From an uncultured Intrasporangium sp. (GTDB lineage Bacteria > Actinomycetota > Actinomycetes > Actinomycetales > Dermatophilaceae), in assembly GCA_937873285.1 (NCBI GenBank), contig CALMNV010000015.1, forward strand, positions 1-7,271: 7,271 bases of DNA, read 5' to 3'. Position 1 is the stretch's first letter. Each line of letters starts with the position of its first letter. Shown here piece after piece: positions 1-5,072 of this stretch. A program made the translations under genes and the position numbers. Under the pieces are notes generated by a model that was given only the letters and a program-made list of their open reading frames with translations, was not told where the DNA came from and ran no database searches.

Positions 1-864
1 CACAAAGACAATCGTCGCCCCCTCGACCTCCTTGGCAACTTGCAGGGCGGTCCAGCAGGCGCCGGCCGCGGAGACACCCCCGAAGATGCCCTCCACGCGG
101 GCCAGCCGGCGGGCCGTCTCCTCGGCGTCGGCCTGGGTGACCTCTACGGTCCGGTCCACCGCCGACGGGTCGAAGATTCTCGGCACGTACTCCGGTGGCC
201 AGGCGCGGATGCCAGGGATCTTGGAGCCCTCGGCGGGCTGTGCCCCGATGATCTGGATGCCGGGGTTGCGCGCCTTCAGGAACCGCGAGACCCCGGTGAT
301 CGTGCCGGTGGTGCCCATCGCGGACACGAAGTGCGTGATCCGTCCGTCGGTCTGGCGCCACAGCTCCGGGCCCGTCCCGTCCTCGTGGGCGCGGGGGTTG
401 TCCGGGTTGCCGAACTGGTCCAGGACCCGGCCGCGGCCCTCCCGCTCCATCCGCGTCACGACGTCGCGGGCCTCCTCCATGCCGCCACCTGCCGGGGTGA
501 GAACCAGGTCGGCGCCATACGCCTTCATCGTCTGGATCCGCTCGGTGGAGGCGTCCTCGGGCATCACGATGACCAGTGGGTAGCCGCTGATCGCCGCCGC
601 CATCGCCAAGCCGATCCCGGTGTTGCCCGACGTGGCTTCCAGCAGGGTGTCGCCGGGGGATATCTCCCCTCGCGCCTCCGCGCCCCGGATCATGCTGATC
701 GCCGGCCGGTCCTTGACCGAGCCGGCCGGGTTGTTCCCCTCGAGCTTGGCGAGCAGCACGTTGCCGCGGCGTTCGTTCTCCGGCCCCGGCAGGCGCTGCA
801 GACGCACCAGAGGGGTGTCACCGATGACGTCCTCCATCGTGGGGTACGCCGGAGGGTTGCTCAC
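1..864 (-). CDS. cysM: Cysteine synthase B (O-acetylserine sulfhydrylase), 3' end cut by window edge
   Basis: This PLP enzyme makes cysteine from an activated serine (O-acetylserine in the enteric family) and a sulfur donor; CysM-type enzymes can also use thiosulfate. The 288 visible codons run off the left edge in frame. Visible landmarks are the PLP lysine K51 in NPAGSVKDR, the substrate loop TSGNTG (78-83), the NPDNP..H segment (153-160) and the phosphate-binding GTTGT loop (184-188). From memory, the wording LEGNNPAGSVKDR, LDQFGNPDNP and HFVSAMGTTGTITGVSRF is closer to Escherichia coli CysM (about 303 residues) than to the CysO-dependent mycobacterial enzyme, so roughly 20-30 C-terminal residues are missing. 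The GTG at 864 is the chosen start: it gives a family-length N-terminus, and no ATG or Shine-Dalgarno sequence is evident. No mec or cysO homologue lies upstream. The family is certain; the sulfur donor is inferred. Confidence 0.95.
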   Translation of the reverse strand, partial: MSNPPAYPTMEDVIGDTPLVRLQRLPGPENERRGNVLLAKLEGNNPAGSVKDRPAISMIRGAEARGEISPGDTLLEATSGNTGIGLAMAAAISGYPLVIVMPEDASTERIQTMKAYGADLVLTPAGGGMEEARDVVTRMEREGRGRVLDQFGNPDNPRAHEDGTGPELWRQTDGRITHFVSAMGTTGTITGVSRFLKARNPGIQIIGAQPAEGSKIPGIRAWPPEYVPRIFDPSAVDRTVEVTQADAEETARRLARVEGIFGGVSAAGACWTALQVAKEVEGATIVFV

Positions 865-871
865 CCGCCCG

Positions 872-877
872 AGTCTA
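872..877 (-). promoter_or_regulatory. Candidate -10 box (TAGACT) of cysM, leaderless arrangement
   Basis: On the minus strand TAGACT matches the actinobacterial TAnnnT -10 pattern. Seven bases (865-871) separate it from the GTG start of cysM at 864, so a start of transcription 7-8 nt after the box would fall on the GTG itself. That would explain why no Shine-Dalgarno sequence is seen. No good -35 hexamer is visible at 16-18 nt. A second TAnnnT match (TAGGCT, minus strand, 903-908) lies further upstream. Confidence 0.45.
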
Positions 878-1010
878 CGGCGGGCGGTCGCCGAACGATC
901 GCAGCCTACTGCTCGCCCCTGCAAGCACCACCGAGTGCGAAGAGGTCCGCCGACGCACAGGGCGCGCGCAGGACGCAAGTACGCGAGGCCGTTCTCACCC
1001 CCGGCTCGAC

Positions 1011-1202
1011 GTGATCCTGCGCCTAACCGCCGCGAGCCGGCCTGCTGGCATAGGCACGCGCTTGGCGGCAGAACGCCACGAGACGATCGATGAGACGGTG
1101 AACAAGGCCATCCGCGCGCTCCGCCAGGACGCCATGGCGCGGGACCTCGCTGCAGAGCCCACCGACGATGAGACGGCGTGGCTCGATGCTGACGCCGGGT
1201 GA
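1011..1202 (+). CDS. MazE-type ribbon-helix-helix-like antitoxin, atypical N-terminus
   Basis: A 63-residue product, read from GTG 1011, ends in a pattern familiar from actinobacterial antitoxins: a helix (LAAERHETIDETVNKAIRAL, about 19-38) followed by an acidic tail ending TAWLDADAG. In this family the N-terminus binds DNA and autoregulates the operon, while the acidic tail wraps the toxin. The tail and the following MazF-like gene support the call. The first 18 residues are odd: a possible strand (VILRLT) is followed by a Pro/Gly-rich stretch (SRPAGIG) where a regular helix is expected. There is no clear ribosome binding site before GTG 1011, and the frame stays open upstream to at least 933. 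The true start may therefore differ, or the DNA-binding half may be degraded. The stop overlaps the toxin start by 17 nt, consistent with translational coupling. Confidence 0.7.
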   Translation: MILRLTAASRPAGIGTRLAAERHETIDETVNKAIRALRQDAMARDLAAEPTDDETAWLDADAG

Positions 1203-1524
1203 CCTCGTCGAGCTCGAACTCGGTGTGCCCGCCGGCAGCGAGGCGAGGCTCCATCGCCCGGCCATCGTCGTGACAGCCGCCCGGATTCTTCGGGGCGGAC
1301 CCAACGTCGTCCAGGTGGTGCCCTTGACCCGGACGATCCGCACGAGCAGCACCGAGGTCTTGATCGACCCCGACGAGGACAACCGGCTTGTGGCGCGTTC
1401 CTCGGCGCAGTGCCAGCATGTGCGATCCGTGGCCACGACTCGGATTCAGGAGCGCACCGGCAACGTGGGCCCCGTCGTCCTCAACGAAATCCGCGAGACA
1501 CTGGCGCTGCTGTTAGACCTATAG
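1186..1524 (+). CDS. MazF/PemK-type endoribonuclease toxin
   Basis: The predicted 112-residue protein has the full layout of the MazF family, whose members cut single-stranded RNA at short sequence motifs and stop growth when the antitoxin is lost. Landmarks are the opening GDLVELELG.PAGSEA (5-20), HRPAIVV (23-29), VVPLT (44-48), the VLIDP strand, the SSAQCQHVRSV segment and the closing GNVGPVVLNEI..TLALLLDL. R24 and T48 fall where Bacillus subtilis MazF has its active-site Arg25 and Thr48, so the enzyme looks intact. ATG 1186 is preferred over the in-frame upstream codon at 1168 because family members begin right before the GD motif. The start lies inside the antitoxin gene (17-nt overlap), giving the normal antitoxin-first order. 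Length is normal for the family (about 110-115). The family is secure; the cleavage motif cannot be read from the sequence. Confidence 0.92.
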   Translation: MLTPGDLVELELGVPAGSEARLHRPAIVVTAARILRGGPNVVQVVPLTRTIRTSSTEVLIDPDEDNRLVARSSAQCQHVRSVATTRIQERTGNVGPVVLNEIRETLALLLDL

Positions 1525-1590
1525 GGTCGCGCCAGCATCAGGGGACCACCCGAGTGCAACGGCGAGCCCCGGCAGACGGCTGGCGCGCCC
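1525..1590. repeat. 12-bp inverted repeat (11/12 match) just downstream of the toxin gene
   Basis: The left arm GGTCGCGCCAGC (1525-1536) starts directly after the toxin stop codon. The right arm GCTGGCGCGCCC (1579-1590) is its reverse complement with one mismatch; the two are separated by 42 nt. A third copy of the CTGGCGC core lies inside the toxin gene at 1501-1507 and could pair with the left arm instead (7 bp). No T-tract follows, so a classical terminator is not shown. It may be a long RNA stem, a protein site or a chance repeat. Confidence 0.5.
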
Positions 1591-1618
1591 AGCTGACGAA
1601 GTCTTCTCCTCACCCAGG

Positions 1619-1645
1619 TAGTCTCCGGTGACCAAGCTGGCCACC
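1619..1645 (+). promoter_or_regulatory. Candidate -10 box and overlapping imperfect palindrome before the peptidase gene
   Basis: TAGTCT at 1619-1624 matches TAnnnT and would give a transcript starting near 1631 with a leader of about 46 nt. Just downstream, GGTGACCA (1627-1634) and TGGCCACC (1638-1645) form an 8-bp inverted repeat with one mismatch around the spacer AGC. It sits on the expected transcription start, a typical repressor position. The best -35-like hexamer (CTGACG, 1593-1598) is 20 nt away, too far for a standard sigma-70 promoter. Confidence 0.3.
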
Positions 1646-1676
1646 TGGCACCGCTCAAGACACGTGGAGGCAGGCG

Positions 1677-2390
1677 ATGAGGCTTCTCCTGACTTCTGGC
1701 GGCGTGACGAACCGGAGCATCCGCGATGCGTTGGCCGAGCTGTTGGGCAAGCCCATCGCCGACTCGAGCGCTCTATGCATTCCGACCGCGATGTACGGCC
1801 ACCCGTGGGTCGGCCCTGGCGCCAAGGCCTGGCAGTTCATCAGTGGAAGCTCCGAGAGCCCCATGGTCGACCTGGGCTGGAAGTCCGTCGGCGTGCTGGA
1901 GCTCACCGCGCTGCCGAGCATCGAGGAGGAGCGATGGGTGCCGTTGGTCCGGGAGGCGGACGTCCTGCTGGTGGCGGGCGGCGATGTTCTCTACCTGTGC
2001 CACTGGATGCGGCAGTCGGGGCTGGCGGACCTGCTTCCGTCGCTGAGCGAGACGGTCTGGGTGGGACTGAGCGCCGGGAGCATGGTGATGACCCCCGAGG
2101 TCGGACGGGACTTCATCCAGTGGAGACCGCCGACAGGAGACGAGAGCACATTGGGCATCGTCGACTTCTCGATCTGTCCGCACCTGGCTCCTGACGGCAT
2201 GCCGGGCAACTCCCTGGCCGAGGCGGAGCACTGGGCTGCCGGCATCACCGGTCCGGCGTACGTGATGGACGACCAGACGGCGATCAAGGTCGTCGACGGC
2301 ACGGTCGAGGTCGTGTCGGAAGGGCACTGGAAGCACTTTCCCTCGAAGCTGTCGCCACCGCCGCGAGACAGGGAGTCTCCCTCTCTCTAA
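1677..2390 (+). CDS. Peptidase E-like serine peptidase (S51 family)
   Basis: This 237-residue protein resembles peptidase E (PepE, alpha-aspartyl dipeptidase), a cytoplasmic enzyme with a class I glutamine amidotransferase-like fold that removes N-terminal Asp from small peptides. The start MRLLLTSGG is the usual first beta-strand. VAGGDVLYL (99-107) matches the family GGGN-type loop. GLSAGS (130-135) is the nucleophile elbow with S132 as the catalytic serine. SICPHL (165-170) supplies H169, the likely catalytic histidine. Length matches E. coli PepE (about 229). The start is well fixed by GGAGG at 1666-1670, 6 nt before ATG 1677. The last 15 residues (charged, Pro/Ser-rich) extend past the fold and look disordered. 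It follows the toxin-antitoxin pair after a gap of about 150 nt and has its own candidate promoter, so it is probably a separate unit. Related S51 enzymes (cyanophycinase) are longer; dipeptidase is the better fit, but the exact substrate is not shown. Confidence 0.88.
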   Translation: MRLLLTSGGVTNRSIRDALAELLGKPIADSSALCIPTAMYGHPWVGPGAKAWQFISGSSESPMVDLGWKSVGVLELTALPSIEEERWVPLVREADVLLVAGGDVLYLCHWMRQSGLADLLPSLSETVWVGLSAGSMVMTPEVGRDFIQWRPPTGDESTLGIVDFSICPHLAPDGMPGNSLAEAEHWAAGITGPAYVMDDQTAIKVVDGTVEVVSEGHWKHFPSKLSPPPRDRESPSL

Positions 2391-2432
2391 CCGGGTCCGT
2401 CCGTGCAGACCTGCCCTCCCGGAGTCGCACCA

Positions 2433-2456
2433 GGCCATATGCCGCACCGGCATGCC
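2433..2456. terminator. Hairpin between convergent genes, candidate two-way terminator
   Basis: ATGCCG (2439-2444), loop CAC, CGGCAT (2448-2453) is a perfect 6-bp stem. It can be lengthened by GGC (2433-2435) pairing with GCC (2454-2456) across a 3-nt bulge. It lies between the ends of the peptidase gene (2390) and the epimerase gene (2519), which face each other. No T-tract is present on either strand, so termination is inferred from position only. Confidence 0.35.
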
Positions 2457-2518
2457 CCCGCGGCTCCGGAACACGACGGGGCTAACGCTGCCCGTGCCCG
2501 TCGCTCACCACCTGCCCG

Positions 2519-3421
2519 TCACGAGGAGGCGCGAGGATCCGGCAGGACGTCGCGCCACGAGTGCTGCGGCACATAGCCGAGAAGGCCGCGGGCCTTGTCG
2601 ATCGAGTAGAAGGTCTCGTCGCGCCCCATCGGGCGCCGCAGCTCCACCCCGTCGTAGAAGCGCTCTCGCACCTCGTCGGTCGTCGCGGCGACGGACATGT
2701 CGGCGTTGGCGACGTTGAAGACCTCGTAGCCGAGCCCGTCGACCTCGAGACAGCGCTGCACCATCTGGCCGAGGTCCCGGGTGTCGATGTAGGCGAAGAG
2801 GTTGCGCCGCCGCAGCGCCGGGTCGTCGAGAAAGGGTGGGAACATCTCGGCATACTCGTGCGGCTCGATGACGTTGTTGATCCGCAGACCGTAGATGTCG
2901 GCGCCGGAGCGGATCTGGAAGGACCGGGCCGTCACCTCGTTGGCCACCTTGGCCATCGCGTAGGAGTCCTCCGGGACCGTCGGGTGCTCCTCATCGACCG
3001 GCACGTACAGCGGCCGCCGCTCACCCTGGGCGAAGCAGACGCCGTAGGTCGTCTCCGACGACGCGAACACGATCTTGCGGACACCCAGTCGTGTGGCGGC
3101 CTCGAGCACGTTGTAGGTGCTGAGCACGTTGATCGCGTACGTCTTGGCCTCCGACGTGAGCAGGATCGCCGGCACCGCTGCGAAGTGCACGACGGCGTCG
3201 TACGACGGCTTCGCCGCCAGCTCCAGCTCGTCGAACCGCGCCAGGCCCGCCAACGCCGAGTACGTCTCACCCGCGTCCGTGAGGTCGACCCTGAGGTCGG
3301 CGACGGCCGGGTGACGCAACGGAACGAGGTCGGCGTTGGTGACCTGATGACCCTGCTCGGCGAGGTGCGTCGCGACGTGCCTGCCGGCCTTGCCGCTGCC
3401 GCCCGTGAAGAAGATGCGCAT
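2519..3421 (-). CDS. NAD-dependent epimerase/dehydratase (extended SDR)
   Basis: The 300-residue product belongs to the extended short-chain dehydrogenase/reductase family, which acts on nucleotide sugars, uronates and similar substrates using a tightly bound NAD(P). The N-terminal Rossmann motif TGGSGKAGR (6-14) has the GxxGxxG spacing. D31 at the end of the second strand suggests NAD rather than NADP. VHFAAVPA (78-85), the active-site serine region FASSETTYG (119-127) and the catalytic pair Y154xxxK158 (SYAMAKVANE) are all in place. RINN and EVFNVAN (233-239) belong to the C-terminal substrate domain, which is short. The start at 3421 is chosen because MRIFFTGG begins the Rossmann strand; the frame is open to 3517 but the extra residues do not look like a domain. 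The ribosome binding site is weak (GAGG one base from the ATG). It is divergent from the F420-type reductase gene. The substrate cannot be named; uronate dehydrogenase-like or sugar epimerase roles are possible. Confidence 0.9.
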   Translation of the reverse strand: MRIFFTGGSGKAGRHVATHLAEQGHQVTNADLVPLRHPAVADLRVDLTDAGETYSALAGLARFDELELAAKPSYDAVVHFAAVPAILLTSEAKTYAINVLSTYNVLEAATRLGVRKIVFASSETTYGVCFAQGERRPLYVPVDEEHPTVPEDSYAMAKVANEVTARSFQIRSGADIYGLRINNVIEPHEYAEMFPPFLDDPALRRRNLFAYIDTRDLGQMVQRCLEVDGLGYEVFNVANADMSVAATTDEVRERFYDGVELRRPMGRDETFYSIDKARGLLGYVPQHSWRDVLPDPRASS

Positions 3422-3545
3422 GCCTCGATCCAACCATCGAAGCCGTCCGAGCCCGCATCGCGCGGCGACCCGTGCCCCGGCCGACATCCGGGAGACCGAT
3501 GCGCGTATGCCGCACACGGCGGCGTCGTCGTCCCTCGCCCAGATG

Positions 3546-3559
3546 TCGGGCCGGCCCGA
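3546..3559. promoter_or_regulatory. 14-bp perfect palindrome in the divergent intergenic region, possible operator
   Basis: TCGGGCCGGCCCGA is a perfect 14-bp palindrome about 125 nt upstream of both the epimerase start (3421) and the reductase start (3685). The rest of the 263-nt gap (3422-3684) shows no TAnnnT -10 match on either strand. A TTGACC hexamer at 3593-3598 has no partner -10. A regulator site is plausible, but GC-only palindromes arise easily in DNA of this composition. Confidence 0.3.
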
Positions 3560-3670
3560 AAGGGTCCGGGAGTAAAGGAGTCGGCTGACCTGTTGACCAG
3601 ACGTGTTCGCTCCCGCGCCACCGGGGATCAGCGGCGCCGCCGCATGACACGGTGACGGGCCGGGCCAGGT

Positions 3671-3677
3671 GAGAGGA
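3671..3677 (+). promoter_or_regulatory. Ribosome binding site deciding a GTG start
   Basis: GAGAGGA lies 7 nt before GTG 3685 and therefore favours that codon over the in-frame ATG at 3703, which has no such site. The same heptamer with the same spacing precedes the alcohol dehydrogenase start at 7081. Confidence 0.7.
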
Positions 3678-3684
3678 CCACGCC

Positions 3685-4098
3685 GTGCACGCTTCGAGCC
3701 CGATGGATGACGCCACGCACACCGCCCTGCACCGCAGCCAGGTCATCGACCTGACGACGACGGGTCGCCGGACCGGCCAGCCGCGGCGGATCGAGATCTT
3801 CCTGCACGACAAGGACGGCCTGCTGTTCATCACCGGGATGCCCCGGGCCGACCGCACCCGCGACTGGATCCACAACATCGGCGCTGACCCCCGCGTCGTC
3901 GTGCACCTGAAGCGGTCCCTCGTCGCGGACCTCCCGGCGACGGCGCGCGTCATCACCGAGCCGCAGGAGCGCCAGCCGCTGATCGAGGCGGCGGCCACGC
4001 GCTGGGGTCGCACCGACGTCGCGACCATGCTCGAGCACAGCCCGCTCATCGTGCTCACCGTCGACGGGGACACGCACGGTCACCCGACCCCCCTCTAG
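3685..4098 (+). CDS. Ddn-like deazaflavin (F420)-dependent nitroreductase/oxidoreductase family protein
   Basis: This 137-residue protein has the signature of the F420-dependent oxidoreductase family typified by mycobacterial Ddn: LTTTGRRTGQPR (23-34), where the backbone and basic residues bind the cofactor phosphate. It is followed by a split-barrel strand pattern (IEIFLHDKDGLLFIT), DWIHNIGADPRVVVHL (60-75) and the closing SPLIVLTVDGD. Family members reduce quinones, enoates or nitroaromatics with F420H2; some bind flavin or heme instead, so the cofactor here is inferred. Length is normal (about 130-150). GTG 3685 is chosen on the ribosome binding site GAGAGGA. Most of the N-terminal membrane-associating region described for Ddn is absent or reduced to about 20 polar residues, so the protein is probably soluble. 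It is divergent from the epimerase and ends before two small hairpins. Its physiological substrate cannot be inferred. Confidence 0.85.
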   Translation: MHASSPMDDATHTALHRSQVIDLTTTGRRTGQPRRIEIFLHDKDGLLFITGMPRADRTRDWIHNIGADPRVVVHLKRSLVADLPATARVITEPQERQPLIEAAATRWGRTDVATMLEHSPLIVLTVDGDTHGHPTPL

Positions 4099-4119
4099 CG
4101 CCCAGCCGGCCAGCTCCCT

Positions 4120-4146
4120 CCGGGCCACCCGGCCGGGCCCACCCGG
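4120..4146. terminator. Two tandem small GC hairpins after the F420-type reductase gene
   Basis: CCGGGCCACCCGG (4120-4132) is followed immediately by CCGGGCCCACCCGG (4133-4146), a tandem near-repeat differing by one inserted C. Each unit is self-complementary (5-bp stem CCGGG/CCCGG with a 3- or 4-nt loop). They begin 21 nt past the stop codon of the reductase gene. No T-tract follows. Tandem GC hairpins are a plausible actinobacterial terminator, but this is inference from structure and position. Confidence 0.4.
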
Positions 4147-4154
4147 CGCGCAGT

Positions 4155-4169
4155 CGAGTGGTCCACTCG
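4155..4169. promoter_or_regulatory. Palindrome CGAGTGG-T-CCACTCG, candidate operator of the GTPase/Arr-fusion operon
   Basis: Two perfectly complementary 7-bp arms flank a single T at 4162, in the form of a binding site for a dimeric regulator. The site lies 81 nt before the GTG at 4251 and about 33 nt upstream of the candidate -10 box at 4203, so it would overlap or abut the -35 region. No regulator gene is adjacent. Function is inferred from symmetry and position only. Confidence 0.4.
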
Positions 4170-4202
4170 TCCCGGTGTGCGCGCGCCGACGCCGACGGAA
4201 CG

Positions 4203-4208
4203 TAGGCT
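4203..4208 (+). promoter_or_regulatory. Candidate -10 box (TAGGCT) of the GTPase/Arr-fusion operon
   Basis: TAGGCT matches the actinobacterial TAnnnT consensus and would start transcription near 4215, leaving a leader of about 36 nt that carries AGGAGG. No -35 hexamer is recognisable at 16-18 nt, which is common for such promoters. Confidence 0.4.
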
Positions 4209-4250
4209 CGGTCTGCCACTGGCTCCCGACCCCCATGCCGAGGAGGCTCC

Positions 4251-5057
4251 GTGTCTCAGACACCATCCCGGATCCGGACCATTTTGCCCGGCTCGAGCCG
4301 CGCTGCCCTGGGGGCCACCGTCGCCGGCGGGGTGCTGACCGGTCTCGCGTCGGCTCCCGAGCGGATGAGCCGGCTCTTCCGGAGCCGCTTCCCCATGGTG
4401 GCCGTGACCGGGATGACCGGCGTCGGCAAGAGCCAGCTCGTCGACCGGCTGACCCGGCGCACCTCCGACGACGGCGTGGCCGAGGTGGGCTCGGCGGTCA
4501 TGGAGCGCCGGACCCGACGCTCGCCCCGGCTGCAGGGCTTCCGCTTCCTCGTGGTGCCGGGCGACAACGCGGCGACGCGGCTCGGCGCCCTCGACGAGGT
4601 CTTCCATGACGAGCCGGTCGACGGGGTGATCCACGTCGTCGCCAACGGCTACGCCACACCCCGGCGCGCCGCAGGCACCACCGGCGCGGCGAGCGCCACC
4701 CGGGAGGAGCAGCTCGCCGCCGAGCTCGAGGACTGGACCATCACGTCACACCGCATCGCCTCGATGGCCGTCCGCCGCGACAAGCCGATCTGGCTGGTCG
4801 TCGCCGTGACGAAGACCGACCTCTACCCCGACGACGTGGACGCGGTCGTCGACTACTACTCGCCGGGCAGCGGCTCGCCGTTCGCCGCCAGGGTCGATGC
4901 GCTGCGAGCCTTGGCGGGCGGCGCGAAGCTCTCGATCGACGTGCTCCCGGTGTCCAGCCAGAGCGGTGACCGCAGGTCGGCGAGCTCGGCCAAGGGGGCC
5001 AGCGCCATGGTCGATGCCCTCGCGGCCCGGCTGGCCCAGCTGAGCGGTCACGTCTGA
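4251..5057 (+). CDS. P-loop GTPase-like protein, operon partner of the Arr fusion
   Basis: The 268-residue product has a clear Walker A/G1 motif, GMTGVGKS (54-61), with K60 and S61 for phosphate and magnesium binding. A TKTD motif (187-190, after the hydrophobic strand WLVVAV) stands where GTPases have NKxD, and VSSQSG (234-239) fits the G5 position. The G3 site is divergent: instead of DxxG the strand ends VVPGDN (101-106). It therefore looks like a TRAFAC-type GTPase domain with a weakened or altered hydrolysis switch. Before the domain, residues 18-33 (AALGATVAGGVLTGLA) form a small hydrophobic stretch that might touch the membrane but is too weak to call a transmembrane helix. GTG 4251 is preceded by AGGAGG at 4241-4246, 4 nt away. 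The Arr-fusion gene follows after 15 nt, so the two are probably co-expressed. Nothing in the sequence names its role; regulating or switching the partner is a hypothesis. Confidence 0.75.
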   Translation: MSQTPSRIRTILPGSSRAALGATVAGGVLTGLASAPERMSRLFRSRFPMVAVTGMTGVGKSQLVDRLTRRTSDDGVAEVGSAVMERRTRRSPRLQGFRFLVVPGDNAATRLGALDEVFHDEPVDGVIHVVANGYATPRRAAGTTGAASATREEQLAAELEDWTITSHRIASMAVRRDKPIWLVVAVTKTDLYPDDVDAVVDYYSPGSGSPFAARVDALRALAGGAKLSIDVLPVSSQSGDRRSASSAKGASAMVDALAARLAQLSGHV

Positions 5058-5072
5058 GCCAGGGACGAGAGA

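Noticed and set aside
878..893. Inverted repeat CGGCG/CGCCG between cysM and the antitoxin as an operator
   Set aside because: Five-base GC-only arms are expected often by chance in this DNA, and there is no second copy nearby to suggest autoregulation.
40..1014. Long plus-strand open frame of 324 codons
   Set aside because: It lies antisense to cysM, whose translation matches a known enzyme along its whole length. The product is Arg/His-rich with no recognisable domain, as expected of a shadow frame in high-GC DNA.
1011..2390. Toxin-antitoxin pair plus peptidase as one three-gene defence operon
   Set aside because: About 150 nt with an inverted repeat and a candidate promoter separate the peptidase from the toxin, and the peptidase looks like an ordinary PepE-type enzyme.
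3593..3598. TTGACC as a -35 box for the F420-type reductase gene
   Set aside because: No -10-like hexamer lies 15-20 nt downstream (the region is GC-rich), so a promoter cannot be supported.
2561..3655. Plus-strand open frame of 364 codons antisense to the epimerase
   Set aside because: The minus-strand frame has a complete SDR protein with cofactor and catalytic motifs. The plus-strand product has no motif and runs through the intergenic region.
3628..4266. Minus-strand open frame over the F420-type reductase gene
   Set aside because: The plus-strand gene has the family signature LTTTGRRTGQPR and a ribosome binding site; the antisense product resembles nothing.
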